NCBI GenBank assembly: GCA_024699595.1
Contig: JAILPG010000346.1
Span: 1 to 6,107, forward strand
Length of the DNA stretch: 6,107 bases
Direction: 5' to 3'
DNA from: Lachnospiraceae bacterium
GTDB lineage: Bacteria; Bacillota_A; Clostridia; Lachnospirales; Lachnospiraceae
In this document: positions 1-6,107 of the stretch, piece by piece
Numbering within the stretch: position 1 is the stretch's first letter
How the letters are laid out: each line of letters starts with the position of its first letter
The notes under the pieces: generated by a model
Databases searched by the model: none
What the model was told of the DNA's origin: nothing
Seen by the model: only the letters and a program-made list of their open reading frames with translations
Position numbers and translations under genes: made by a program

Positions 1-336
1 ATCAACTGCTGCATCTGCAACAAGACCTATTGTTCCGTCATCCTTAAGCTCCCACTTTGCAAGTCCGGAGAATAAGTGAATAAGCATTGTAGCTCCGTCA
101 ACTGCACTGTTAAGAGCAGGGTCGATAGATGCAGGCTCGGAAGCAAGGCAAACATTAATGGAAGTTGCCCCTGCGTCAGATACAGGCTGTGCATCATCTG
201 TTGTCACGGTGTCTGTTGTCGCGTTGTCTGTTGTTGCCGTGTCAGCAATATCTCCCGTAACCATTGCGGAATCACCGCAGGCCATTAAGGAGCATGCCAT
301 AGCGCCGGCAAGCAATAATGCCATTAATTTCTTCAT
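1..336 (-). CDS. oppA: Oligopeptide ABC transporter substrate-binding lipoprotein (N-terminal part)
   Basis: This is the start of a family 5 extracellular solute-binding protein, the part of a peptide importer that captures the substrate outside the membrane. The frame is open to the left edge, giving 112 residues of a protein that is usually over 500. It opens with Met-Lys-Lys and a hydrophobic stretch, then a lipobox-like Leu-Met-Ala-Cys with the lipidated cysteine at about residue 20 (Cys15 is a weaker alternative). A Thr/Asp-rich linker follows at about residues 32-50, then the family-typical EPASIDPALNSAVDGA segment at about 69-84. A second ATG lies one codon upstream at 339. I chose 336 because AGGAGG at 343-348 is 6 bases from it but only 3 from the other. 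It follows oppF in the same direction, which supports a role in the same importer. The exact substrate cannot be read from this fragment. Confidence 0.9.
   Translation of the reverse strand, partial: MKKLMALLLAGAMACSLMACGDSAMVTGDIADTATTDNATTDTVTTDDAQPVSDAGATSINVCLASEPASIDPALNSAVDGATMLIHLFSGLAKWELKDDGTIGLVADAAVD
199..243 (-). repeat. Three 15-bp tandem repeats in the oppA linker
   Basis: Three consecutive in-frame 15-base units (229-243, 214-228, 199-213) encode DTATT, DNATT and DTVTT, followed by another Asp. Every unit carries the paired ACA-ACA Thr codons. They lie just after the lipoprotein anchor, so they probably form a flexible spacer between the membrane and the folded binding domain. 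The repeat is visible directly; its spacer role is inferred from position and composition. Confidence 0.8.
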
Positions 337-342
337 CATAAA

Positions 343-348
343 CCTCCT
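343..348 (-). promoter_or_regulatory. oppA ribosome binding site
   Basis: A perfect AGGAGG on the minus strand precedes two adjacent ATG codons. It is 3 bases from the first (339) and 6 bases from the second (336), which favours the second. It suggests strong translation initiation, as expected for a binding protein needed in excess over its transporter. Confidence 0.85.
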
Positions 349-371
349 GTAAAAAATTTAATTATATTAAA

Positions 372-390
372 CACGGCTCCCATAGCCGTG
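372..390 (-). promoter_or_regulatory. Hairpin between oppF and oppA (weak terminator or mRNA-processing element)
   Basis: CACGGCT (372-378) and AGCCGTG (384-390) form a perfect 7-bp stem with a 5-base loop in the 73-base gap between oppF and oppA. On the transcribed strand it is followed by TTTAATATAATTAAATTTTTT-like AT-rich sequence rather than an unbroken T run, so a full terminator is unlikely. Partial termination, or an RNA stabiliser or processing site that sets different oppBCDF and oppA levels, would fit the position. The structure is seen; its role is inferred. Confidence 0.5.
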
Positions 391-412
391 AAAAATACCC
401 GTTTCACTGCGG

Positions 413-1399
413 TCAGTCATTTATCTCTTTTACCCTGTGACAGGCCACAGATCTTCCTGACTCAACCTCTTCAAAAGAAGGAACCTGTTCTCTGCAGATA
501 TCCGTCGCATATGGACATCTTGTATGGAACGGACAGCCGGATGGTGCATTTAATGGGCTTGGGATCTCTCCCTTAAGCTCTATTCTCTTATTAGTCCTTG
601 CTATCTTCGGATCGGGTACGGGAACGGCCGAAATAAGAGCCTTTGTATACGGATGCAACGGTCTGTCATAGATATCTGCAGCATCTGCAAGCTCTACCAT
701 ATGACCAAGATACATTACGGCTATTCTGTCAGAAATATGACGTACCACCAAAAGATCATGGGCAATGAACAGATAAGTCAGATGCATCTGCTCCTGCAAC
801 TCATCGAACATATTAATGACCTGAGCCTGAATTGATACATCCAGTGCCGATACAGGCTCATCGCATACCATGAAATCGGGATCTACTGCGAGAGCTCTGG
901 CAATACCGACTCTCTGCCTCTGTCCGCCGGAAAACTCATGGGCATACCTTGCTGCATGCTCTGAATTAAGTCCCACCTTGTCCATGAGCGACAGTATCTT
1001 TTCCCTGCGTTCCGCCTTCGATGAATACATATTATGAACATCCAGCGGTTCACCTATGATATCAGCTACCGTCATTCTCGGATCAAGCGATGAATACGGA
1101 TCCTGAAATACCATGGTGGCATGTTTTCTGAATTCTTTTATATCCTGCGGAGACTCTATTTTTTTGCCCCGGTAGTATATCTCACCTGCCGTCGGCTTAT
1201 AAAGATGCAGGATGGTACGACCTGCCGTAGTCTTTCCGCATCCGGACTCTCCCACAAGACCGAGTGTCTCACCTTCCCTGATACTGAAGGAAATATCATC
1301 AACAGCCTTGAGAGCCTTTGTTTTAAAGAAGCCCATGTTTATGTCAAAATACTGTTTTATATGTTCAACTCTGATGAGTGGTTCTGCATTATCATTCAT
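413..1399 (-). CDS. oppF: Oligopeptide ABC transporter ATP-binding protein OppF
   Basis: This is the second of the two ATPases that drive the peptide importer from the cytoplasmic face. Counting from the upstream ATG at 1405, it shows Walker A GESGCGKTT (52-60), a Q-loop Gln101, the ABC signature FSGGQRQR (158-165), Walker B ending in DEP (182-184) and a switch His216. The C-terminal oligopeptide-family extension has cysteines at 291, 297, 304 and 322, a pattern associated with an iron-sulfur cluster in some DppD-type proteins. The length of about 328-330 residues is normal and no key residue is missing. The start at 1399 is preferred because AGGAGG at 1409-1414 is 9 bases from it but only 3 from the ATG at 1405. 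The gene overlaps the end of oppD, which suggests coupled translation. OppF rather than OppD is assigned from gene order and the QRQR-type signature. Confidence 0.93.
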   Translation of the reverse strand: MNDNAEPLIRVEHIKQYFDINMGFFKTKALKAVDDISFSIREGETLGLVGESGCGKTTAGRTILHLYKPTAGEIYYRGKKIESPQDIKEFRKHATMVFQDPYSSLDPRMTVADIIGEPLDVHNMYSSKAERREKILSLMDKVGLNSEHAARYAHEFSGGQRQRVGIARALAVDPDFMVCDEPVSALDVSIQAQVINMFDELQEQMHLTYLFIAHDLLVVRHISDRIAVMYLGHMVELADAADIYDRPLHPYTKALISAVPVPDPKIARTNKRIELKGEIPSPLNAPSGCPFHTRCPYATDICREQVPSFEEVESGRSVACHRVKEIND

Positions 1400-2390
1400 C
1401 TGCATTCACCTCCTCGATCTCAAACATGTTCTTCACATTCATCCAGCATGCTGCTCTGTGCTTGTCGTTTATATCTATATAATCACACTTCTTTTCAAGG
1501 CAGATCTTCATTGCATTATCGCATCTCGGAGCAAAAGGACAGCCCTTTGGAAGATTCAACAGATCGATCGGAACACCTGTTATCGGCTGTAATTTCTCTC
1601 CGTTGTTGTCAGTCGTAGGGATCGATCTCATGAGACCCCTGGTATATTCGTGAGAAGGATTATAAAAGATCTCATCTTCGGTACCGGCCTCGCATATCTC
1701 TCCGGCATACATAACGATCACTTCATCACAGAGCTGAGCTACCACCCCGAGATCGTGGGTTATCATTATTATTGCCATTCCGAGCTTTTCCTGGATATCC
1801 TTCATAAGCTCCAATATGCCTGCCTGGATCGTAACATCCAAAGCCGTGGTCGGTTCATCTGCTATAAGTATATCCGGCTCGCAGGCAAGCGCCATGGCTA
1901 TCATGACACGCTGCCTCATACCTCCCGAAAACTCATATGGATACTGTTTCATCCTCTTTTCGGGCTCATTGACATTAACAAGCTTTAACATCTCGATCGC
2001 CCGGGCTTTGGCATCCTTCATGTTTCTTCCGGTATGCAGCATTATGGCTTCCATTAACTGTTTTCCTATTGTATACGTAGGATTTAACGAAGTCATGGGA
2101 TCCTGAAAGATTATTGAGATCCTGTTGCCTCTTATATCCTTCATGACCTTCTCGCCGGCTCCCACCAGTTCTTTTCCCTCAAATTTGATGGAACCTGATA
2201 CTATTTTTCCTGTGGATGCCAAGATCTGCATTATCGAATAAGCGGTAACTGATTTGCCCGAACCTGATTCACCCACTATTCCGAGGACTTTTCCGTGATC
2301 AAGATCAAAGGAAATACCGTTTACGGCCCTTACCTCACCCGCATCGGTAAAAAAAGATGTATGAAGATCTCTGACTTCAAGCAATGCCAT
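1392..2390 (-). CDS. oppD: Oligopeptide ABC transporter ATP-binding protein OppD
   Basis: This is the first ATPase of the peptide importer and would pair with OppF as a heterodimer beneath OppB and OppC. The 332 residues include Walker A GESGSGKS (40-47), Q-loop Gln96, ABC signature FSGGMRQR (154-161), Walker B ILIADEPT (174-181) and switch His212. The C-terminal peptide-transporter extension carries Cys284, Cys290, Cys297 and Cys315, with an extra Cys302. The length and motifs are intact, so the ATPase should be active. The start is supported by GGAGGA at 2397-2402, which directly abuts the oppC stop and leaves 6 bases to the ATG. The gap from oppC is only 12 bases, and the 3' end overlaps oppF, so the three genes should share one transcript. 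DppD-type naming is equally possible, because peptide length preference is not visible here. Confidence 0.94.
   Translation of the reverse strand: MALLEVRDLHTSFFTDAGEVRAVNGISFDLDHGKVLGIVGESGSGKSVTAYSIMQILASTGKIVSGSIKFEGKELVGAGEKVMKDIRGNRISIIFQDPMTSLNPTYTIGKQLMEAIMLHTGRNMKDAKARAIEMLKLVNVNEPEKRMKQYPYEFSGGMRQRVMIAMALACEPDILIADEPTTALDVTIQAGILELMKDIQEKLGMAIIMITHDLGVVAQLCDEVIVMYAGEICEAGTEDEIFYNPSHEYTRGLMRSIPTTDNNGEKLQPITGVPIDLLNLPKGCPFAPRCDNAMKICLEKKCDYIDINDKHRAACWMNVKNMFEIEEVNADE
1409..1414 (-). promoter_or_regulatory. oppF ribosome binding site inside the oppD coding sequence
   Basis: AGGAGG followed by TGA gives an extended match to the 16S rRNA 3' end. It is formed by the oppD codons GAG GAG GTG (Glu-Glu-Val), near the oppD C-terminus. 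Two in-frame oppF ATGs follow at spacings of 3 and 9 bases. Ribosomes finishing oppD at 1392 would be placed right at the oppF start. Confidence 0.8.
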
Positions 2391-2396
2391 TTTTCA

Positions 2397-2402
2397 TCCT
2401 CC
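2397..2402 (-). promoter_or_regulatory. oppD ribosome binding site abutting the oppC stop
   Basis: GGAGGA begins immediately after the oppC TAG (2403-2405) and sits 6 bases before the oppD ATG. The tight layout supports translational coupling of the permease and ATPase genes. Confidence 0.8.
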
Positions 2403-3476
2403 CTAACTGTTAAGCTTGGGATCGAAAGCATCCCTGAGTCCGTCTCCGAAAAGATTGAGAGACAACACTATAAGTGATATCACTATGGCGGGAATGACCA
2501 GCCTGTACGGATATGATGAAAGACCGTTTAAGGCATCCGAAGCAAGCGATCCCAGAGAAGGCATAGGTGCGTTAACACCAAGCCCCAGGAACGAAAGATA
2601 ACTTTCGGTAAATATCGCACTCGGGATCTGAAGAGCTGTCGAAATGACTATAACAGATATACAATTGGGTATCAGGTGTTTTCTTATGATCCATCCCGGC
2701 TTCGCTCCGGCTGTCTTTGCGGCAAGAACATATTCCTGTTCCCTGAGTGACAGGATCTGGCCTCGAACCAGACGGGACATGCTCACCCAGTATAACAGAG
2801 CAAAGATTATGAACAGGGATATGATATTGGATCCGATACCGGCAAGAACCGTGCCTTCTATAACGGGATTCAGCCTCTGTCTGAGCACTGCGGCAAGAAG
2901 TATCACCATCAGCATGTCAGGCAGCGAATAGATGATATCAACAATACGCATGATGATGATATCGACCCAGCCTCCTGCATATCCCGATATTGATCCCACA
3001 ATTATGCCGATCACCAGTACTATGATGCTTGCAAAAAAGCCTACGGCAAGGGATATCCTGGTGCCGTATACAACCCTGATAAAATAGTCCCTTCCCTGTG
3101 AATCCGTGCCGAATATATGCGGAAATACTGTTTCCCCGTCATCGATCCTCTTCTGTTCCGTAGAGGAATACTCAAATGGCTTGAGATTGTTGAAAGAAGC
3201 ATCCATCGGTTTGCCGGGCTGCATTCCAAGCATTTCCTCGTATTTGTAAGGCCAAAGCATTGGAATGAAGATCGCAGAGAGAGTGATAAGCAGGATAATA
3301 AAGAAGCTTACCACGGCCACCTTGTTTTTTTTCAGACGCTCAATACCGTCATGAAAAAAGGTAGTCGAGGGGCGCATTGTCACTATATATTCTTTTTCCT
3401 CGTCCGTAGCAGGGATAAAAGAACTCAGATCTACCTGCATGCTCAGTTTTCTCAGATTACTCAGTTTATCATTCAT
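2403..3476 (-). CDS. oppC: Oligopeptide ABC transporter permease OppC
   Basis: This is one of the two channel-forming membrane subunits of the peptide importer. The 357-residue protein has a long cytoplasmic N-terminus (about 1-50), a first membrane segment at about 53-75, and an extracytoplasmic stretch up to about 118. The OppC/DppC hallmark FGTDSQGRD follows at 122-130, then five further hydrophobic segments between about 143 and 345. The EAA coupling loop, which docks on an ATPase, lies at about 248-271 (EYVLAAKTAGA at its start). The tail has the family-typical FGDGLRDAFDPK (343-354). It starts 29 bases after oppB; the upstream ribosome binding site is weak, a GAGGT about 10 bases from the ATG. 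It is somewhat longer than many OppC proteins because of the N-terminal region and the loop after the first membrane segment. No damage is visible. Confidence 0.94.
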   Translation of the reverse strand: MNDKLSNLRKLSMQVDLSSFIPATDEEKEYIVTMRPSTTFFHDGIERLKKNKVAVVSFFIILLITLSAIFIPMLWPYKYEEMLGMQPGKPMDASFNNLKPFEYSSTEQKRIDDGETVFPHIFGTDSQGRDYFIRVVYGTRISLAVGFFASIIVLVIGIIVGSISGYAGGWVDIIIMRIVDIIYSLPDMLMVILLAAVLRQRLNPVIEGTVLAGIGSNIISLFIIFALLYWVSMSRLVRGQILSLREQEYVLAAKTAGAKPGWIIRKHLIPNCISVIVISTALQIPSAIFTESYLSFLGLGVNAPMPSLGSLASDALNGLSSYPYRLVIPAIVISLIVLSLNLFGDGLRDAFDPKLNS

Positions 3477-3505
3477 ATATGATATGACCTCATATGTATG
3501 TCTTT

Positions 3506-4432
3506 CTATTCAAACGTTATCCTGGGATCTACAACCTTATAAAGCAGGTCGCTTAAAAGGTTCATGATGACTATAAGCGACGCAAGTACAATGGTAGTTC
3601 CCATGATCAGCGTATAATCCCTGTTTATGATGCTCTGAACAAAGGCTCTTCCTATTCCCGGAACTGCAAATATCTGCTCAACGACCAGAGATCCCGTAAC
3701 AATATAGGCAAGCATAGGTCCAAAATATGTAATAACGGGTATGAGGGCATTCTTAAGAGCATGACCGAATATGATCCGCCATTTCGTAACACCCTTTGCC
3801 TTTGCTGTTCTTATATAATCCTGACCCAGCACATCAAGCATCGAGGATCTTGTAAGTCTCGTGATATATGACATCGGATACAGCATCAGCGTGATAACGG
3901 GAAGCACCAGACCTCCCGGTGTGGCTCCGTTTGCAGGAAAGAGATGTATCTTTATCGCAAAAGCCACAAGCAGAAGTGATCCCATGATAAACGAAGGCAT
4001 GGATACAAATGCCGTGGTGATAATCATTATTATCCTGTCCAGAATGGAATTTCTGTAAAGGGCAGCCATTGCTCCGAAAACAACTCCGAGAATGAGTGCT
4101 GCGAAAGCTGCTATAAGACCGAGCTTCACGGATACCTTAAGCCCGTCAAACATGATATCTATGACCATCCTTCCCCTCTGTTTTAATGAGGGTCCGAAAC
4201 GGAATCTTATAACATCCGTAAGATATGTTGTATACTGCGTCATGAGCGGTTTATCGAGTCCGTATTTGGCCTCCATTGCAGCCTGGGCCGCCGGAGATAC
4301 TGCCTTTTCCGATAAAAACGGTCCGCCCGGTACAGCATGCATTATAAAAAAGGTTACGGTGATAACCACCCATACGGTAAATACCGCAAGTACGATTCTC
4401 TTTACGATATAGGAGAGCATCCTAAGATTCAT
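3506..4432 (-). CDS. oppB: Oligopeptide ABC transporter permease OppB
   Basis: This is the other channel subunit of the peptide importer. The 308 residues begin with a membrane segment at about 11-32, followed by the family-typical HAVPGGPF (32-39) and a KYGLDKPL motif (56-63). Five further hydrophobic segments lie at about 100-121, 134-160, 174-190, 232-254 and 276-297. The EAA coupling loop is at about 205-231 (DYIRTAKAKGV at its start), and the protein ends with VDPRI, as OppB/DppB proteins do. The start is supported by AAAGGA at 4440-4445, 7 bases before the ATG. It is the first gene of the importer cluster, 94 bases after the S41 protease gene, and a candidate promoter lies in that gap. 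The solute could be di- or oligopeptides; related permeases also carry nickel or glycosides, but the full B-C-D-F-A set favours peptides. Confidence 0.94.
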   Translation of the reverse strand: MNLRMLSYIVKRIVLAVFTVWVVITVTFFIMHAVPGGPFLSEKAVSPAAQAAMEAKYGLDKPLMTQYTTYLTDVIRFRFGPSLKQRGRMVIDIMFDGLKVSVKLGLIAAFAALILGVVFGAMAALYRNSILDRIIMIITTAFVSMPSFIMGSLLLVAFAIKIHLFPANGATPGGLVLPVITLMLYPMSYITRLTRSSMLDVLGQDYIRTAKAKGVTKWRIIFGHALKNALIPVITYFGPMLAYIVTGSLVVEQIFAVPGIGRAFVQSIINRDYTLIMGTTIVLASLIVIMNLLSDLLYKVVDPRITFE

Positions 4433-4465
4433 ATGTGGATCCTTTGAGTTTATTTCTTTGATACT

Positions 4466-4479
4466 GCGGATCGCTCCGC
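4466..4479 (-). other. Short hairpin in the oppB leader
   Basis: GCGGA (4466-4470) and TCCGC (4475-4479) form a 5-bp stem that, on the transcribed strand, closes a GCGA loop of the stable GNRA type. No T run follows, so it is not a convincing terminator of the upstream genes. It may be a small 5' leader structure or chance. Confidence 0.25.
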
Positions 4480-4507
4480 TTAACCGCGCTTTTGGGCACG
4501 TGTCATA

Positions 4508-4537
4508 AATATATCATATATTACTGTCATTCATCAA
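4508..4537 (-). promoter_or_regulatory. Candidate sigma-A-type promoter for oppBCDFA
   Basis: On the minus strand, TTGATG (4532-4537) is followed after 18 bases by TATATT (4508-4513), with TG at 4515-4516 forming an extended -10 (TG-A-TATATT). Transcription would start near 4501, giving a leader of about 70 bases before oppB. The -35 lies within the last codons of the S41 gene. The -10 also forms half of an AATATA-TGA-TATATT inverted repeat (4508-4522), which could be an operator or merely AT-rich chance. The assignment is by consensus match only. Confidence 0.45.
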
Positions 4538-5792
4538 TTGCCAGTTCTTCTTTCAGCTTTTCAGCGGCGGCATTTAACTGGTTGTCGGTACCGTCCTCCT
4601 CATAGGCTTCATAATCCCATTCAACGACAATGTCAGGTTCGATCCCGACCTTATGGATATTTACGCCGTTTGGAGTATAATACTTTGCGCTTGTAAGCTT
4701 GATGCCTGTCCCGTCTCCAAGAGACAGAACGGTCTGCACTATTCCTTTTCCGTAAGTGGTCGTGCCAAGCAGCAAAGCCCTGTCATAATCTTTAAGGGCA
4801 CCGCTTAATATCTCAGCTGCAGATGCAGTATATCCGTTCACTAGTACTATACACGGAACATCATTGCATTTGCTGTCAGAGTTATAATCCTCTCTGTATC
4901 CATCCTTGTCTATCGTATATACGACAACTCCTTCAGGAAGCAGAACATCAGCAATATCCACCGCTGTGTCCACATTGCCTCCGGGATTTCCTCTTAAGTC
5001 AAGTATGAGGCCCTTCATTCCCTGCTTCTTCAGGCTGTTTAGCTCTTTTTTGAACTGATCGGCCGTAATATCCGAAAATTCGGTGATGAGAAGGTATCCA
5101 AGATCGTCATCAAGCATCTCGGATTCAACCGTAACTGACTCCACAACATCCCTGGTTATGTTAAAATACAGCGTATCTTCCTCATTTTCCCTGATGATCC
5201 CAATCTTAACCTTGGTACCCTTTCTACCCCTGATCTTGGATACAACAAGATTGATATCCTGCCCGACAACATTGTCACCGTCAACCTCGATGATTATATC
5301 TCCTGCAAGAACACCCGCTCTCTCGGCAGGCGAATCCTTCATGGGACGGACAACCGTAAGTGCACCGTTTTCCGGATCTGTCTGCAAAAGGGCTCCTATA
5401 CCCTCAAACACACCCTCGGTATCCTCCATCATCTCGGAGAACTCCTTCTGATCATAATAAGTGGAGTATTCATCGCCAAGACCGCTTACCAGCCCTTTAT
5501 ATATTCCGTCTGTCATTGCATCCGTGTCGATCTCATCAAGGTAATACTTATCTATGACCTGCTCGATAAAGCCTACTTTCTCCTGTACATCCTTTGTAAG
5601 CAGCTCGCTCTTATAGGTATCTGCCACTATTCCGGTCGTTATTCCCCTTATTGCGGCATTTATTATCTTTTTCCATACTACAAAGCACAGTAACAGGGTC
5701 AATATAATAATGGCAGCGATCAATGCTCCCTGCCATCTTCCCCTTTTTCTTTCTTTTTTTAACGCATCCATTATCTGATTATGCTCTTCCAT
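4527..5792 (-). CDS. Membrane-anchored S41 C-terminal processing protease with PDZ domain
   Basis: This is a CtpA/CtpB-like serine protease that cleaves protein tails outside the membrane. The 421 residues have a short charged cytoplasmic N-terminus (1-20), one membrane anchor (about 21-40) and a helical region leading to about residue 125. A PDZ domain follows at about 127-212, with GVFEGIG (127-133) and SPAERAGVLAGD (154-165). The S41 protease core runs from about 230 to 390. It contains DLRGNPGG (265-272), the nucleophile Ser324 in YTASAAE, general base Lys349 in YGKG and Gln353, matching the family's Ser-Lys-Gln set, so it should be active. The acidic C-terminal tail (about 390-421) is not a recognised domain. 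The gene lies 35 bases after the M23 peptidase gene, with a weak ribosome binding site (GGAAAG). The pair is probably co-transcribed and acts on envelope or cell-wall enzymes. The actual substrate is unknown. Confidence 0.94.
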   Translation of the reverse strand: MEEHNQIMDALKKERKRGRWQGALIAAIIILTLLLCFVVWKKIINAAIRGITTGIVADTYKSELLTKDVQEKVGFIEQVIDKYYLDEIDTDAMTDGIYKGLVSGLGDEYSTYYDQKEFSEMMEDTEGVFEGIGALLQTDPENGALTVVRPMKDSPAERAGVLAGDIIIEVDGDNVVGQDINLVVSKIRGRKGTKVKIGIIRENEEDTLYFNITRDVVESVTVESEMLDDDLGYLLITEFSDITADQFKKELNSLKKQGMKGLILDLRGNPGGNVDTAVDIADVLLPEGVVVYTIDKDGYREDYNSDSKCNDVPCIVLVNGYTASAAEILSGALKDYDRALLLGTTTYGKGIVQTVLSLGDGTGIKLTSAKYYTPNGVNIHKVGIEPDIVVEWDYEAYEEDGTDNQLNAAAEKLKEELAIDE

Positions 5793-5827
5793 ATCCGTTC
5801 TTTCCGATCCTTATTTATTTCATTAAC

Positions 5828-6107
5828 TTATCCCAGATAATTCCAGGGACTAGTGTATTCTCCGTTGATCCTGACCGAAAAATGAAGATGGGGTCCGGTG
5901 CTCCTGCCCGTACTGCCCACAGTTCCGATCTGTTCTCCTCTTACGACCAGCTGTCCCTTTGACACCCCGATCGTAGATGCATGCATGTATATCGTATACA
6001 ATCCGTCACCATGGTCTATCATAGCATAATTTCCCATGGATGATGAGTAGTCAGCCGCAACAACTTCCCCGTCATATGCCGCAAGTATCGGTGAGCCGGA
6101 AGGTGCT
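5828..6107 (-). CDS. M23/LytM-type murein peptidase (C-terminal fragment, start outside window)
   Basis: Only the last 92 residues plus stop lie inside the window; the frame is open to the right edge, so this is an edge truncation and not a broken gene. The visible part is the second half of an M23 (LytM/lysostaphin-type) zinc endopeptidase domain, which cuts peptide cross-links in peptidoglycan or activates other hydrolases. Counting from the first whole codon, it shows GSPILAAYDGEVV (4-16), GNYAMIDHGDG (25-35), the active-site His42 in YMHAS, and the zinc/catalytic HLH (73-75) inside TGPHLHF. The first zinc ligands (the H-x(n)-D motif) would lie upstream and cannot be checked. If the upstream half carries coiled coils and ftsEX precedes it, this would be an EnvC-like division hydrolase factor. 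That placement is inference from common gene order in Clostridia. Confidence 0.92.
   Translation of the reverse strand, partial: APSGSPILAAYDGEVVAADYSSSMGNYAMIDHGDGLYTIYMHASTIGVSKGQLVVRGEQIGTVGSTGRSTGPHLHFSVRINGEYTSPWNYLG

Noticed and set aside
76..352. Two overlapping plus-strand open frames
   Set aside because: They are antisense to the oppA signal peptide and linker; the repetitive composition comes from the Thr/Asp repeat read backwards.
361..366. Perfect TATAAT on the minus strand just upstream of oppA, suggesting an oppA promoter
   Set aside because: No acceptable -35 lies 16-18 bases upstream (that space is the hairpin arm) and no TG extension is present; AT-rich context makes a chance match likely.
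1121..1618. 165-codon open frame on the plus strand
   Set aside because: It lies antisense to oppF and oppD, which have complete conserved motifs; its translation is Cys/Ser/His-rich with no recognisable domain.
4466..4490. Possible terminator separating the S41 gene from oppB
   Set aside because: The stem is only 5 bp and is followed by AGTATCAAAG rather than a T run on the transcribed strand.
4823..5451. Plus-strand open frames opposite the S41 protease gene
   Set aside because: They are shadows of a well-conserved protease gene with intact catalytic residues, and they have low-complexity Ser/Pro-rich translations.
1..6107. A previously undescribed system, mobile element, CRISPR array or RNA gene
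   Set aside because: All long frames on the coding strand belong to well-known families with the usual order and intact motifs; no terminal inverted repeats, spaced direct repeats or tRNA-like structures were seen by eye.

Overview
The window reads almost entirely on the minus strand, so transcription runs from high to low coordinates. It looks like ordinary chromosome from a Gram-positive anaerobe of the class Clostridia, most likely Lachnospiraceae-like. The reasons are strong AGGAGG-type ribosome binding sites, short gaps between genes, a lipoprotein-type binding protein with a Thr/Asp-rich linker, and an M23 peptidase followed by an S41 peptidase, a pairing common in that group. Base composition is moderate. 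The taxonomic call is inference, because no rRNA or other marker gene is present.

In transcription order the layout is as follows. (1) 6107-5828 holds the last 92 residues of an M23 (LytM-type) murein peptidase; its start lies outside the window. (2) 5792-4527 is a complete membrane-anchored S41 carboxy-terminal processing protease with a PDZ domain and an intact Ser/Lys/Gln catalytic set. (3) After a 94-base gap with a candidate promoter comes a complete oligopeptide/dipeptide-type ABC importer: permeases oppB (4432-3506) and oppC (3476-2403), then ATPases oppD (2390-1392) and oppF (1399-413). (4) After a 73-base gap holding a perfect 7-bp hairpin comes the first 112 residues of the lipoprotein binding protein oppA, running off the left edge.

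The five opp genes would make one machine. OppA, tethered outside the cell, captures a peptide-like solute. OppB and OppC form the membrane channel. OppD and OppF power transport by ATP hydrolysis. The two upstream peptidases act on the cell envelope. In related genomes such a pair often follows ftsEX, and they are probably a separate functional unit from the importer. Any recycling of cell-wall peptides by the transporter would be speculation.

No mobile element, CRISPR array, RNA gene or unfamiliar system was found. The points worth a second look are regulatory and architectural: the oppF-oppA hairpin, the oppD/oppF overlap with its embedded ribosome binding site, doubled start codons at oppF and oppA, a putative promoter overlapping the end of the S41 gene, and matched four-cysteine motifs in both ATPases.
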